NCBI RefSeq assembly: GCF_900108245.1
Contig: NZ_FNUY01000013.1
Coordinates: 100,841-164,840, forward strand
Reading direction: 5' to 3'
Length of the DNA stretch: 64,000 nucleotides
Origin: Allobosea lathyri
GTDB taxonomy: Bacteria > Pseudomonadota > Alphaproteobacteria > Rhizobiales > Beijerinckiaceae
Part shown: piece after piece, positions 1-8,715 of the stretch
How the letters are laid out: the number at the start of each line of letters is the position of its first letter
Position numbering within the stretch: the first letter of the stretch is position 1
Notes under the pieces: generated by a model
Databases searched by the model: none
What the model was told of the DNA's origin: nothing
The model's input: the letters and a program-made list of their open reading frames with translations, nothing else
Program-made: the position numbers and the translations under genes

Positions 1-2
1 CT

Positions 3-320
3 TACGAAGCGGAGGACGAGCGCGCCTATCTCGACGCGCTCGCAGAGATCGGCCGCCGTGAGGAGCCGTTTCTGCTCCTCACCGTCTTCGGCGGCGGGCG
101 CGGACTCTCGCCGGCCGGCGAGCGCGAACAGGCGCTCTGGTTCAAGGCCACGCGGGTACGGTTCAGCCAGCATTGCCGCGCCTGCGCCATCGTGAGGCCC
201 GACGCCAGCGAACGCACGGCCGAAACCTTCAGGAAGCTCTGGCCCTTCCCGATCTGCGCGGAACGGGAGGAGGCGGTCGGGCGTGCCTTCCTGCTTGGGC
301 ATAAGAAGGACATGACATGA
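3..320 (+). CDS. Unrecognised protein, C-terminal part (siderophore locus)
   Basis: The reading frame is open from the window edge to TGA at 318-320, giving 105 residues of a protein whose start lies outside. The visible part has two Cys in HCRAC and a third in FPICAE, which could form a metal or redox site, but I recognise no family. It ends 13 bases before the MFS siderophore transporter and reads the same way, so it is probably in the same operon and linked to siderophore use. That link rests on position alone. Confidence 0.55.
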   Translation, partial: YEAEDERAYLDALAEIGRREEPFLLLTVFGGGRGLSPAGEREQALWFKATRVRFSQHCRACAIVRPDASERTAETFRKLWPFPICAEREEAVGRAFLLGHKKDMT

Positions 321-333
321 GAGAAGGACTGGC

Positions 334-1584
334 ATGAGCGTCTCAGTGACCTCCCCCGCTCAGCCGGGCAAGACGATCATGCGCAACCGGCTCTTTGCGG
401 TGCTCGGCGGGCTTTATCTGGCGCAGTCGATCCCGTCCTATCTGTTTGTCGCCGCCCTCCCCCCGATCATGCGCGAGGTCGGCGTCTCGCGCACCGCGAT
501 CGGCTATATGAGCATCCTGCTGCTGCCGCTGGTGCTCAAATTCATCTGGGCGCCCTGGATCGACCGTATCCGGCCGTTCGCGCGGGCCCATCGCGCCGGC
601 TGGGTCTTCATCACCCAGATCGGCGTGATCGCGACCATTCTGGCCCTGATCGCGGTCGGGCCAACGCAGGTCGGCTGGATCATCGCCATCGGCTTTGTTG
701 CCTCGCTGCTGATCTCGACGCAGGACATCGCGACCGACGGCTATGCGGCGAAATACCTGCCGGAAGCCGACAGGCCGATCGGGAACGCCATCCAGGGCGG
801 CTCGATCGCCTTTGGCGTCGTCATCGGCGGCACGCTGGGACTGGTGCTGTACCATTACATCGGCTGGACCGGCATGCTGGTCACCATCGCGATCATCTCC
901 CTCCTGCCGCTCGTCGCGGCAGCGCTGATGCGAGAGGACGATCCGGTTCCCGATCCCGCCGCCAAGCGACCTTCGATCCGCGCCTTCCTCAGGCGGCCGG
1001 AGGCACGGCAGATCCTCTGGATCGCCCTGATCTACCGCGCCAGCGAGGGGCTGGTGAAGGCGATGGAGGGCTCATATCTCGTCGATGCCGGCATTCCGCT
1101 GAACCAGATCGGCTACCTCTCCGGCATCGCGGCGACGACGGCGGGGCTTGGCGGCTCGATCCTGGCGGCCTGGATGGTCAGGACGCGCGGGCTTGCCTTC
1201 GTGCTTGCCCTGCTCGGGGGCTTGCGCACCTTCTGTTTCCTGCTCTTCGCCGGCCACGCGCTCGGCGTCGTCACGGGCGCCTGGCCGCTGTTCGGAGCGG
1301 CGGGCTTCCAGACGCTGATCCGCTATATGGAAATCGTCGCGCTCTATTCGCTGTTCATGGCGGTGACGACCTCGGAGCAGCCCGGCACCGATTTCACCAT
1401 CCTGGCCTGCGCCCAGCTGCTGGTCTATCTCGCGGGTTCGATGATGGCCGGCAAGCTCGCCGATACGCTCGGCTATGGCTGGCTGTTCTCGATCGCGACG
1501 GCGATTTCGGCGCTGGCGGTCATCGCCACGGTCAGGATGATCGCCACTACGGCCGCCGCACGAAAAGGCGCTGGCGCGGCGTGA
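334..1584 (+). CDS. MFS transporter, RhtX/FptX-type siderophore carrier
   Basis: A 416-residue inner-membrane protein with about 12 hydrophobic segments and the usual length of a major-facilitator permease. The ATG follows a purine-rich GAGAAGGA at normal spacing. The neighbours (AraC regulator, TonB-dependent receptor, FhuBCD-like genes) and the sequence style fit the RhtX/FptX group, single-protein carriers that move ferric siderophore across the inner membrane (rhizobactin, pyochelin). The island therefore has two candidate inner-membrane routes, this carrier and the ABC system. Substrate is inferred from context; other MFS roles such as siderophore export cannot be excluded. Confidence 0.75.
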   Translation: MSVSVTSPAQPGKTIMRNRLFAVLGGLYLAQSIPSYLFVAALPPIMREVGVSRTAIGYMSILLLPLVLKFIWAPWIDRIRPFARAHRAGWVFITQIGVIATILALIAVGPTQVGWIIAIGFVASLLISTQDIATDGYAAKYLPEADRPIGNAIQGGSIAFGVVIGGTLGLVLYHYIGWTGMLVTIAIISLLPLVAAALMREDDPVPDPAAKRPSIRAFLRRPEARQILWIALIYRASEGLVKAMEGSYLVDAGIPLNQIGYLSGIAATTAGLGGSILAAWMVRTRGLAFVLALLGGLRTFCFLLFAGHALGVVTGAWPLFGAAGFQTLIRYMEIVALYSLFMAVTTSEQPGTDFTILACAQLLVYLAGSMMAGKLADTLGYGWLFSIATAISALAVIATVRMIATTAAARKGAGAA

Positions 1585-1587
1585 ACC

Positions 1588-2469
1588 TCACGCCCTTTGC
1601 GAGCGCTGCCAGGCGGCCGGCGTCTCCCCGACCACGCGCCTGAAGACGCGGGTGAAATGGGCCTGGTCGGAAAATCCGGCCTCGACCGCGATCTCGGTCA
1701 AGGTGCGATCGCCCGCGACCAGCATCTCCTGCCCCCGGCGCACCCGCGCCTGCAACTGCCATTGATGCGGCGGCACGCCGGTCGAGGCCTTGAAGGCATG
1801 GCTGAAATGGGATTGCGAAAGGTCGACCAGGGCAGCCAGATCCTGCAGCCGGATGTTGTCGTCGCAATGGGCGGACATATAGTCGGTCACGCGCCTTAGC
1901 TGCCATGTCGTCAGGGGCGAACGCTTGCGCGGCTGTTTGCGGCCGATCTGAAACAGGTCGATCAGCACGGCCAGCGTCAACCCGTCGCCATAGAGGTCAT
2001 GGCGCGCATCGGGCTCGGCGCACTCCGCTGCGATCAGGCGCGCGAGAGCAAGGATGCGCTCGTTCGAGAACATGATCTTCGGCTCGGCCAAAAGGCTCGC
2101 ATCGAAGCGCTCGGACAGGCGCTCGCTCACCTCCGCCGGGTCGAAATGCAGATCGAGATGTCTGATCTGCATCCTCTGCCGGGTCCGGCCCCAGATCGGT
2201 ACGCCGGCGGGCATATAGGTTATGGAGCCGTCGCGCTCATGGCTCGTCGGGCCGGGCATATCCGGGCGAAGCCTCGTCTCGAACTCGCCGCCGATCTTGT
2301 CGAGCACGATGAACAGGCGCGGATGCTCCGAAACGTACTCGCCCCGCGCGCCAGTCCCGCATTCTGCATGCCAGAGATCAGCGACCACGCCGTTGAAGGC
2401 GCGCCATTTCAGCGCTCCGATGACGGTCACGCCCTCGCGAAGCGACGTCATGCGCGGCTGGAACGTCAT
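1588..2469 (-). CDS. AraC-family transcriptional regulator of the siderophore locus
   Basis: A 293-residue regulator. The C-terminal ~100 residues carry the two helix-turn-helix motifs of AraC/XylS proteins (DLAALVDLSQSHFSHAFK and the second at VAAGFSDQAHFTRVFRR-like positions). The N-terminal part is the effector domain and is not conserved enough to name a ligand. An upstream in-frame ATG exists at 2565, but the ATG at 2469 is preceded by AGGAG at good spacing, so I use it. The gene is divergent from the TonB-dependent receptor and convergent with the MFS gene. By analogy with PchR-type regulators it probably activates the receptor in response to ferric siderophore. Confidence 0.8.
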   Translation of the reverse strand: MTFQPRMTSLREGVTVIGALKWRAFNGVVADLWHAECGTGARGEYVSEHPRLFIVLDKIGGEFETRLRPDMPGPTSHERDGSITYMPAGVPIWGRTRQRMQIRHLDLHFDPAEVSERLSERFDASLLAEPKIMFSNERILALARLIAAECAEPDARHDLYGDGLTLAVLIDLFQIGRKQPRKRSPLTTWQLRRVTDYMSAHCDDNIRLQDLAALVDLSQSHFSHAFKASTGVPPHQWQLQARVRRGQEMLVAGDRTLTEIAVEAGFSDQAHFTRVFRRVVGETPAAWQRSQRA

Positions 2470-2627
2470 CGGCCATCTCCTGGCCCGCCGCGGTGGGCGA
2501 AGCGGTGAAAATGCAACTATCGGCAAGCAATGATACGCCAGCACCCAGGAACGTTCAACACGCAACAGAAACGATCAATCCACGCCTGAACCAAGCTGTT
2601 ATCAGCGCGCATCCTTGATGAGGCGTG

Positions 2628-2660
2628 TTTTGAACCGTTCTAAATTTGAACAATTCTGAG
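2628..2660. promoter_or_regulatory. Two overlapping iron control elements (Irr-type ICE boxes)
   Basis: TTTTGAACCGTTCTAAA at 2628-2644 differs from the rhizobial ICE consensus TTTAGAANNNTTCTAAA at one position. It is followed at a 16-base step by ATTTGAACAATTCTGAG at 2644-2660, which keeps the GAA-N3-TTC core. The pair lies 50-80 bases upstream of the TonB-dependent receptor and within the divergent aracC-receptor intergenic region. ICE boxes are bound by Irr in Rhizobiales. The E. coli Fur box does not fit as well. Confidence 0.7.
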
Positions 2661-2709
2661 ATAGCGCCCTTTATTCAGATCGAGCATAAAAATGTGCTAT
2701 CGCAGAATA

Positions 2710-4929
2710 ATGAATGCCAGATTTATTCTTGCCTCGACCGCGTCGATTGCCGCCTTGCTGTACGGACCGGCGGCATTTTCCCAGCCTTCGGCTGCCCAGT
2801 CCTCTCCTGCGCCTGAAACCTCTGTCCAGCTCGAGACGATCGTCGTCGAGGGACAGGGCGAGGTCGCCGGGGGCCCGGTTCGCGGCTATGTCGCCCAGCG
2901 CTCGGCCACCGGCTCTAAATCGAACACGCCCATCACCGCTATTCCGCAATCCGTCTCGGTGATCGGCCGCGAGGAGATCGATGACCGGAAGGCGCAGAAG
3001 GTCGACGAGGCGCTGCGCTACACGGCCGGCGTCACCGCCCAGGCCTTCGGACCGGACCCCGACACGGACTGGTTCTTCATCCGGGGTTTCCAGGCGACAC
3101 AGAACGGCGTCTTCCTCGATGGCCTCTCGCTCTTCGCCTATGGCTTCGGCGGCTTCCAGATCGATCCCGTCCTGCTCGAGCGCGTCGAGGTGCTCAAGGG
3201 CCCCTCTTCGGCCCTCTATGGCGGCGGCAATCCAGGCGGCATCGTCAACCTCGTCAGCAAGCGCCCCAACGGCAAGACTTTCGGCTCGATCGAAGCCGGC
3301 ATCAACAATTGGGGCAATGCCTATACGGATGTCGATATCGGCGTCAGCGACAAGCAGGGCCTGTGGAGCACGCGGCTGACCGGGCGCATCAGCGGCGGCG
3401 ACCAGTACACCGATGTCGCGAAGGATTTTCGCGGCGTGATCATGCCGCAGATCACCTATCAGCCGACGGGCGCGACACGCTTCACGGCATTCGGCATGTA
3501 TCAGGCCCTCGACCAGATCCATGTCGGCGGCGGCTTCCTGCCCTATGTCGGCACGGTCGTGAACGCGCCCTTCGGCAGGATCCCGCGCAAGGCTTTCCTC
3601 GGCGAACCCGACATCGACAGCCAGAAGCGCACGCAGGCGATGGTGGGCTATGAGTTCCAGCACCAGTTCGATACGTGGACCTTCACCCAGAACGCGCGCT
3701 ATGGCCGCATGAAGGGCTCGCAGCTCGGCCCCTATGGCTATGGCTATGCCGGGCCGGGCTCGCCATTCGGCAACGGCTTCCTGCCGGTGGGGCCGGACAA
3801 CCAGCTCTATCGCATCGGCTTCCAGGAGCGCAGCGAGGTCAACACCTTCACCATCGACAACCGCCTGGAGCGCAGCTTCGGCACCGGCGCGCTCAACCAC
3901 TCGCTGTTGCTCGGGGCCGACTATAAATATTTCAACATCGACCACACCCAGGCATCGGGCGGCGCCACGACGATCAGCGTGACCAACCCGGTCTATGGCG
4001 CGCCGCAGGGACCTTCCTCCGTCTATCTCGACCAGAATCTGAAACAGCAGCAGCTGGGCTTCTACGCGCAGGACCAGATCCGCTTCGGCGGCGGCTGGCT
4101 CGTGACCCTGAACGGGCGCTACGACTATGTGGACAAGAAATCGGTCAGCGCGCCCGGCCTGCTGTTCTCGCCGAGCTATGAGAAGACCGAGGTCGCCTTC
4201 AGCGGCCGCGCCGGGCTCGCCTATGAATTCGCCAACGGCGTGACCCCCTATGTCAGCGCGGCGAGCTTCTTCAACCCGGTCTTCGACGCCAACCCGAACC
4301 TGACCGGCGGAGCCGCGCAGCCCTTCCAGCCTGAAACCGGGCATCAGTTCGAGGCGGGCATCAAATACAAGCCGGCCTTCATGGACGCGCTGTTCACGGC
4401 ATCCGCGTTCCGTCTCGTGAAGCAGAACGTACTCAACCCCGCCCCGACCGTGGTCAATCCCTTCGCCCAGCAGCAGCTCGGCGAGGTCACCTCGACCGGC
4501 TTCGAATTCGAGGCCAAGGCCAACATCACCGAGAATCTCAAGGTGCTGGCCGCCTTCACCGCTTTCGATCTCGAAACCACCAAGGATTCTCGCCCGCTTT
4601 ATGTCGGCAGGACGCCCCAGATCGTGCCGGAGGTCACCGCCTCCGGTTGGGTCGACTACACCTTCTCCGAGGGTCTGCTGAAAGGCGTGAGCCTTGGCGG
4701 CGGCGTGCGCTATGTCGGCCAATCCTGGGTCGACAACGAGAACACGTTGAAGGTGCCCGCCGTCACGCTCGTCGATGCGGCGATCCGTTACAAGATCGGC
4801 GACTGGGGCGTGGCGCTCAACGTGACAAACCTGTTCGACAAGGAATACGTCAAGAGCTGCCAGGGCATCTCCGGCTGTGGCTATGGCGATGCCCGCACGG
4901 TCACGCTATCGGCCAACTACAAGTGGTAG
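2710..4929 (+). CDS. TonB-dependent siderophore receptor (hydroxamate/FhuA-like)
   Basis: An outer-membrane receptor of about 739 residues. The ATG at 2710 begins a signal peptide ending near AFS-QP; an in-frame ATG at 2692 would add six residues. A TonB box-like segment (ETIVVEG) and an N-terminal plug (TGSKSNTPITAIPQSVSVI) precede the 22-strand barrel. The C-terminus has the ferrichrome-receptor pattern: two Cys six residues apart (SCQGISGCGYGDARTVT) and terminal Trp. It imports a ferric siderophore using TonB energy, and the FhuCDB-like genes follow on the same strand. The exact siderophore cannot be read from sequence. Confidence 0.92.
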   Translation: MNARFILASTASIAALLYGPAAFSQPSAAQSSPAPETSVQLETIVVEGQGEVAGGPVRGYVAQRSATGSKSNTPITAIPQSVSVIGREEIDDRKAQKVDEALRYTAGVTAQAFGPDPDTDWFFIRGFQATQNGVFLDGLSLFAYGFGGFQIDPVLLERVEVLKGPSSALYGGGNPGGIVNLVSKRPNGKTFGSIEAGINNWGNAYTDVDIGVSDKQGLWSTRLTGRISGGDQYTDVAKDFRGVIMPQITYQPTGATRFTAFGMYQALDQIHVGGGFLPYVGTVVNAPFGRIPRKAFLGEPDIDSQKRTQAMVGYEFQHQFDTWTFTQNARYGRMKGSQLGPYGYGYAGPGSPFGNGFLPVGPDNQLYRIGFQERSEVNTFTIDNRLERSFGTGALNHSLLLGADYKYFNIDHTQASGGATTISVTNPVYGAPQGPSSVYLDQNLKQQQLGFYAQDQIRFGGGWLVTLNGRYDYVDKKSVSAPGLLFSPSYEKTEVAFSGRAGLAYEFANGVTPYVSAASFFNPVFDANPNLTGGAAQPFQPETGHQFEAGIKYKPAFMDALFTASAFRLVKQNVLNPAPTVVNPFAQQQLGEVTSTGFEFEAKANITENLKVLAAFTAFDLETTKDSRPLYVGRTPQIVPEVTASGWVDYTFSEGLLKGVSLGGGVRYVGQSWVDNENTLKVPAVTLVDAAIRYKIGDWGVALNVTNLFDKEYVKSCQGISGCGYGDARTVTLSANYKW

Positions 4930-4948
4930 CATTCGGGCGACAACCCCG

Positions 4949-4990
4949 GATATCGAGGCCGTGGCCCATGCTGCGGCCTCGATATCTTTC
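4949..4990 (+). terminator. Stem-loop between receptor and ABC genes (terminator or attenuator)
   Basis: A perfect 12-bp inverted repeat, GATATCGAGGCC at 4949-4960 paired with GGCCTCGATATC at 4975-4986, with a 14-base loop and a short TTTC tail. It lies 20 bases after the receptor stop. The weak U tract suggests partial termination or mRNA end protection. It would let the receptor be made in excess over the ABC transporter, as is common in iron-uptake operons. Confidence 0.6.
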
Positions 4991-5008
4991 ACAAGCCGGC
5001 AGAACCCC

Positions 5009-5788
5009 GTGACCGCTCCCCGTTTCGATCTCACTGACCTCAGCTTCTCGGTTCCCGGCCGCGACATCCTGCACCCGCTGTCGCTGACGCTGGAGCCCGG
5101 CCGGATCCATGGCCTGATCGGCCCCAACGGCTCGGGCAAGAGCACGCTGGTCAAGATGCTGGCGCGCCAGCTGGCGCCGAGCGGCGGGAGCTTGCGCTTC
5201 GACGGCATGTCGCTGGCGCACTGGCGCGACCGCGACTTCGCCCGCAACGTCGCCTATATGCCGCAGTTCACGCCGCCGGCCGAGGGCATGTCGGTGCGCG
5301 AGCTCGTCGCGCTCGGCCGCTTTCCCTGGCATGGCACGCTTGGGCGCTTCACAACGGAGGATGGCGAGCATGTCGAGCGCGCCATCGCCCGCACCAATCT
5401 CGGCGCCTTCGCCGACCGCGCGGTCGACACCCTCTCGGGCGGCGAACGCCAGAAGGTCTGGCTCGCGCTGATGCTGGCCCAGACGACCCGCTGCATCCTG
5501 CTGGACGAACCGACCTCGGCGCTGGACGTGGCGCATGAGGCGGCGATGCTCGCTTTGGTGCGCGAAACCTGCCTGGAGCGTGGCGTCACCGTGGTCGTCG
5601 TGCTCCACGACATCAACCTCGCCGCCCGCAACTGCGACGACATCATCGCGCTGCGAGCCGGGCGGCTCGTCGCGCAAGGACCTGTCGAGGCGATCATGCA
5701 GCCTGAGGTTCTCGGCGAGATCTATGGCGTGCCCATGGGCGTGCTTCCGCATCCGACGCGGGGCGGCACGATCGGGTACATGCTTTGA
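5009..5788 (+). CDS. Siderophore ABC transporter ATPase (FhuC-like)
   Basis: A 259-residue cytoplasmic ATPase with Walker A GPNGSGKST, signature LSGGERQKVWLA, Walker B CILLDEP and a switch His in VVVLHDIN, close to FhuC length. The frame is open further upstream through the receptor 3' end, but that part does not look like protein of this family, so I use GTG at 5009. It powers the permease encoded two genes downstream. It overlaps the binding-protein gene by four bases, which implies translational coupling. Confidence 0.9.
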   Translation: MTAPRFDLTDLSFSVPGRDILHPLSLTLEPGRIHGLIGPNGSGKSTLVKMLARQLAPSGGSLRFDGMSLAHWRDRDFARNVAYMPQFTPPAEGMSVRELVALGRFPWHGTLGRFTTEDGEHVERAIARTNLGAFADRAVDTLSGGERQKVWLALMLAQTTRCILLDEPTSALDVAHEAAMLALVRETCLERGVTVVVVLHDINLAARNCDDIIALRAGRLVAQGPVEAIMQPEVLGEIYGVPMGVLPHPTRGGTIGYML

Positions 5789-6675
5789 GCCCGACCTGCC
5801 TCTTCACGCGGCGCCATGCGCTGGCGCTGCTGGCGGGCGTGGCTGCGGCCTCGCCTGCCCAAGCGGCCGCCTTGCGCGTTGCGACTGTCGACTGGGCCGT
5901 GCTTGAGACCTTGCTGGCATTGGGGGTAACGCCAGTGGCGGCGACCGAATTGCTGCAATTCCGCGAGGTCGCGGTCGAGCCGGAGGTTCCCGCGGGGGTC
6001 GCGGATCTCGGGCTGCGCGGCACCGTGAATTTCGAGATGCTGCGGCTGGCGCGTCCCGACCTGATCTTCAGCTCGAGCTTCTATGTTTCGTCCGAGCCGC
6101 GCATGCGCCGCATCGCCCCGCTCGAGAGTTTCTCGATCTATGCGCGCGGCGTGCAGCCCTTCGCAGCGTCGGAGACGATGACGCGCGCTATCGGAGAGCG
6201 GCTTGGCGTTTCCGAGGCCGCAGAGCGCTATCTCGCCGAGACCCACGCCGAATTCGCGACCCTGCGCGCCAAACTCGGCAGGCTCGACGGCCGGCCGGTC
6301 ATCCCGATCAATCTCGGCGATGCCCGCCATTTCCGCGTCTTCGGCGCCGACAGCATGTTCGGCGAGGCGCTGGCGCGGCTCGGCATCGCCAATGCCTGGA
6401 CCGAGGCGACCAGCTATTCGGCGATGGCCCCCGTCGGGCTGGAGGCATTGGCGCGCGTGCCGGAAGCCTGGATCGTCCTGATTCCGCCGGTCCCGCCGGA
6501 TGCGATGCGAATTCTCGCCGGGAGCGTTTTCTGGAACGCGCTGCCCAATGTCCGGCAAGGCCGCCTGCTGACGCTGGGCTCGATCAATCCCTATGGCGCC
6601 CTGCCCGCCGCGCGCCGCTTCGCGCGGCTGCTGACCGAAGCGCTTGGCCATGCCGGAGCGAGCGGGCGTGGCTAG
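5785..6675 (+). CDS. Siderophore-binding periplasmic protein (FhuD-like)
   Basis: A 296-residue solute-binding protein of the FhuD/BtuF fold. The start is TTG at 5785, overlapping the ATPase stop; it gives an N-terminus with twin arginines (FTRRHALALLAG) and a cleavage site after AQA, consistent with Tat or Sec export, as known for FhuD-type proteins. The family region TVDWAVLETLLALGVTPVA is typical. It delivers ferric hydroxamate to the fused permease. A later start would lose the export signal, which supports the TTG. Confidence 0.85.
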   Translation: MSPTCLFTRRHALALLAGVAAASPAQAAALRVATVDWAVLETLLALGVTPVAATELLQFREVAVEPEVPAGVADLGLRGTVNFEMLRLARPDLIFSSSFYVSSEPRMRRIAPLESFSIYARGVQPFAASETMTRAIGERLGVSEAAERYLAETHAEFATLRAKLGRLDGRPVIPINLGDARHFRVFGADSMFGEALARLGIANAWTEATSYSAMAPVGLEALARVPEAWIVLIPPVPPDAMRILAGSVFWNALPNVRQGRLLTLGSINPYGALPAARRFARLLTEALGHAGASGRG

Positions 6676-8653
6676 CGTCGTTCCGACACCGCGCATCGCG
6701 GCAATCTGGTTCCTGCCAGTCCTCGCCATCGCGCTGCTCTTCGCGGCGGTGATCGCGACACGCCCGCCGCTGGCTGGCGACCCTGCCGTGACGCTCGTGC
6801 TGGAGCGCATCCTGCTCTGGCACAGCCTCGTGCCGCGTTTCGTCACGGCGCTGCTTTGCGGGGCGGCGCTTGGCCTGTCGGGCGCCCTGCTCCAGCGCGT
6901 CCTGCGGAATCCGATCGCCGATCCATCCACGCTCGGCATCGCATCGGGCGCGCAGCTGGCGCTCACCATCGCGACCGCCTATGCGCCGGCCCTGATCGCG
7001 TTCTCCCGCGAAGGCGTGGCCTTTGGCGGCGGCATCGCGGCGGTCACCATCGTGCTGGCGCTGAGCTGGCGCCGTGGGCTCGATCCGGTCACTGTCGTGC
7101 TCTCGGGCATGGTGCTGTCGCTGGTGGCGGCGGCGCTGAGCGCGACCGTGATCCTCGCCAAGGGCGAGTATGTGCTGTCGCTGTTCATCTGGGGCGCGGG
7201 CTCGCTGAACCAGCAGAGCTGGGATGCCGCGATCGCGCTCGGCCCGCGCCTCATCCTCGGCTGCATCGCCGCGGCATTGCTGTTGCGGCCTCTGGCCTTG
7301 CTGGGTCTCGACGATAGCGGCGCGCGCAGCCTCGGCCTTGCCTTGCACAGCGCGCGCTTTCTCGTGCTCGCCATCGCGGTCTGGCTAGCGGCGACCGTCA
7401 CCGCCGAGGTCGGCGTCATCGGCTTTGTCGGCCTCGCGGCCCCCGCGCTGGCGCGTTTTGCCGGTGCGCGCCGGATGCGCGACGTCCTGATCGCCTCGCC
7501 CTTCATCGGTGCCATCCTGTTGTCGCTGACGGACAGCGCGGTGCAACTCCTCGGCTCAGGCACCGCCGATCTTGCTCCGACGGGCGCGGCCACCGCGCTG
7601 CTCGGCGGGCCGATCCTGCTTTGGATGCTCAGGCGCGTTCCGCTGACAATTCCGCCCCAGGCCAATCTTCCGCATGGCCCGCTGCGCCGCATCGCTCGGC
7701 CGTGGCTGGCTGCCGCCGGCCTTGCTCTCGTCGCGGCCCTGCTCGCCATCCTGGCGCTGGTTGCGGGGCGCGGTCCGGACGGCTGGAACCTGGCCACCGG
7801 CTCGCTGTTCCTCGACCTCCTGCCCTTCCGCGCGCCACGCATCGTCGCGGCCGGCACGGCGGGCGCCATGCTGGGCGCGGCCGGCACGCTGATGCAACGG
7901 CTGACCGCCAACCCGCTCGCAGGACCCGAGGTCCTCGGCGTCAGCGCTGGCGGCGGTGTCGGACTGGCTGTCATGTTGATGCTTACGCCGGGCATGGAGC
8001 CGCTCCATCTGTTGCTGGGCGCGGTCGCGGGATCGCTCGCGGTCATCCTGGCGATGCTGCTGCTTGCGTCGCGTCCCGGCTTTGGCCCGACGCGCCTGCT
8101 GCTGGCCGGCGTCGCCATGGGAGCTTTGTGCATGGCGATCGTCTCGACCGTGCTCGCGCAAGGCGACATGCGCTCCTACGCGCTGTTGCTCTGGATGTCG
8201 GGCTCGACCAATCGGGTCGGCGATTTCGAGGCCTGGACGGGCGTTGTCGCCTGTCTCGCGCTGATCTCGCCACTGTTCCTGTTCTCGCGCTGGCTCGACA
8301 TCCTGCCGCTCGGCGAGGGCATGAGCGGCAGCATCGGCCTGTCGCGACGGGCAAGCCGGCTGACGCTCGCAACCTTCGCCGCCGTGCTCACCGGTCTTGC
8401 CTCGCTGCTGATAGGGCCGCTCAGCCTGATCGGGCTGATCGCCCCCCACCTCGCCCGGCTTGCGGGTTTTGCGCATGGCCGCCACCAGCTGGCGGCTGCC
8501 GTGCTGATCGGCTGCGCGACGATGGTGCTGGCGGACTGGCTCTCGCGCGTGGTGGCCTTTCCCTATCAGGTCCCGGTCGGCCTGTTCGCCGCGCTGATCG
8601 GCGGCCCCTATCTCATCTGGCTGCTGAGCCGAGCAGGGCCGCACCATGGCTGA
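6650..8653 (+). CDS. Siderophore ABC permease, two fused FecCD domains (FhuB-like)
   Basis: About 667 residues, twice the length of a single FecCD permease. Two homologous halves are visible, each with the NPLADP/LGI motif (NPIADPSTLGIASG near residue 85 and NPLAGPEVLGVSAG near 425) and the cytoplasmic coupling loop. This is the architecture of FhuB, where one polypeptide forms the whole channel. ATG at 6650 overlaps the binding-protein gene by 26 bases; TTG 6644 and GTG 6668 are alternatives, the latter with the better spaced GGAGCGAG. It works with the FhuC- and FhuD-like products. Confidence 0.9.
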   Translation: MPERAGVASVVPTPRIAAIWFLPVLAIALLFAAVIATRPPLAGDPAVTLVLERILLWHSLVPRFVTALLCGAALGLSGALLQRVLRNPIADPSTLGIASGAQLALTIATAYAPALIAFSREGVAFGGGIAAVTIVLALSWRRGLDPVTVVLSGMVLSLVAAALSATVILAKGEYVLSLFIWGAGSLNQQSWDAAIALGPRLILGCIAAALLLRPLALLGLDDSGARSLGLALHSARFLVLAIAVWLAATVTAEVGVIGFVGLAAPALARFAGARRMRDVLIASPFIGAILLSLTDSAVQLLGSGTADLAPTGAATALLGGPILLWMLRRVPLTIPPQANLPHGPLRRIARPWLAAAGLALVAALLAILALVAGRGPDGWNLATGSLFLDLLPFRAPRIVAAGTAGAMLGAAGTLMQRLTANPLAGPEVLGVSAGGGVGLAVMLMLTPGMEPLHLLLGAVAGSLAVILAMLLLASRPGFGPTRLLLAGVAMGALCMAIVSTVLAQGDMRSYALLLWMSGSTNRVGDFEAWTGVVACLALISPLFLFSRWLDILPLGEGMSGSIGLSRRASRLTLATFAAVLTGLASLLIGPLSLIGLIAPHLARLAGFAHGRHQLAAAVLIGCATMVLADWLSRVVAFPYQVPVGLFAALIGGPYLIWLLSRAGPHHG

Positions 8654-8715
8654 TGGGTGAAGCTCGCGGATCCTGCAGCGATGCTGAACAAGCTCTGCGA
8701 GCCGGTTAGCTGACG

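Noticed and set aside
2628..2660. Classical Fur box
   Set aside because: The GAA-N3-TTC cores with TTCTAAA flanks fit the Irr ICE consensus; the GATAATGATAATCATTATC Fur pattern is not seen.
2671..4722. Long minus-strand open frame of 683 codons
   Set aside because: It is exactly antisense to the TonB-dependent receptor, and the translation is low-complexity, Arg/Ala/Gly/Glu-rich with no family pattern; it reflects GC-rich codon use.
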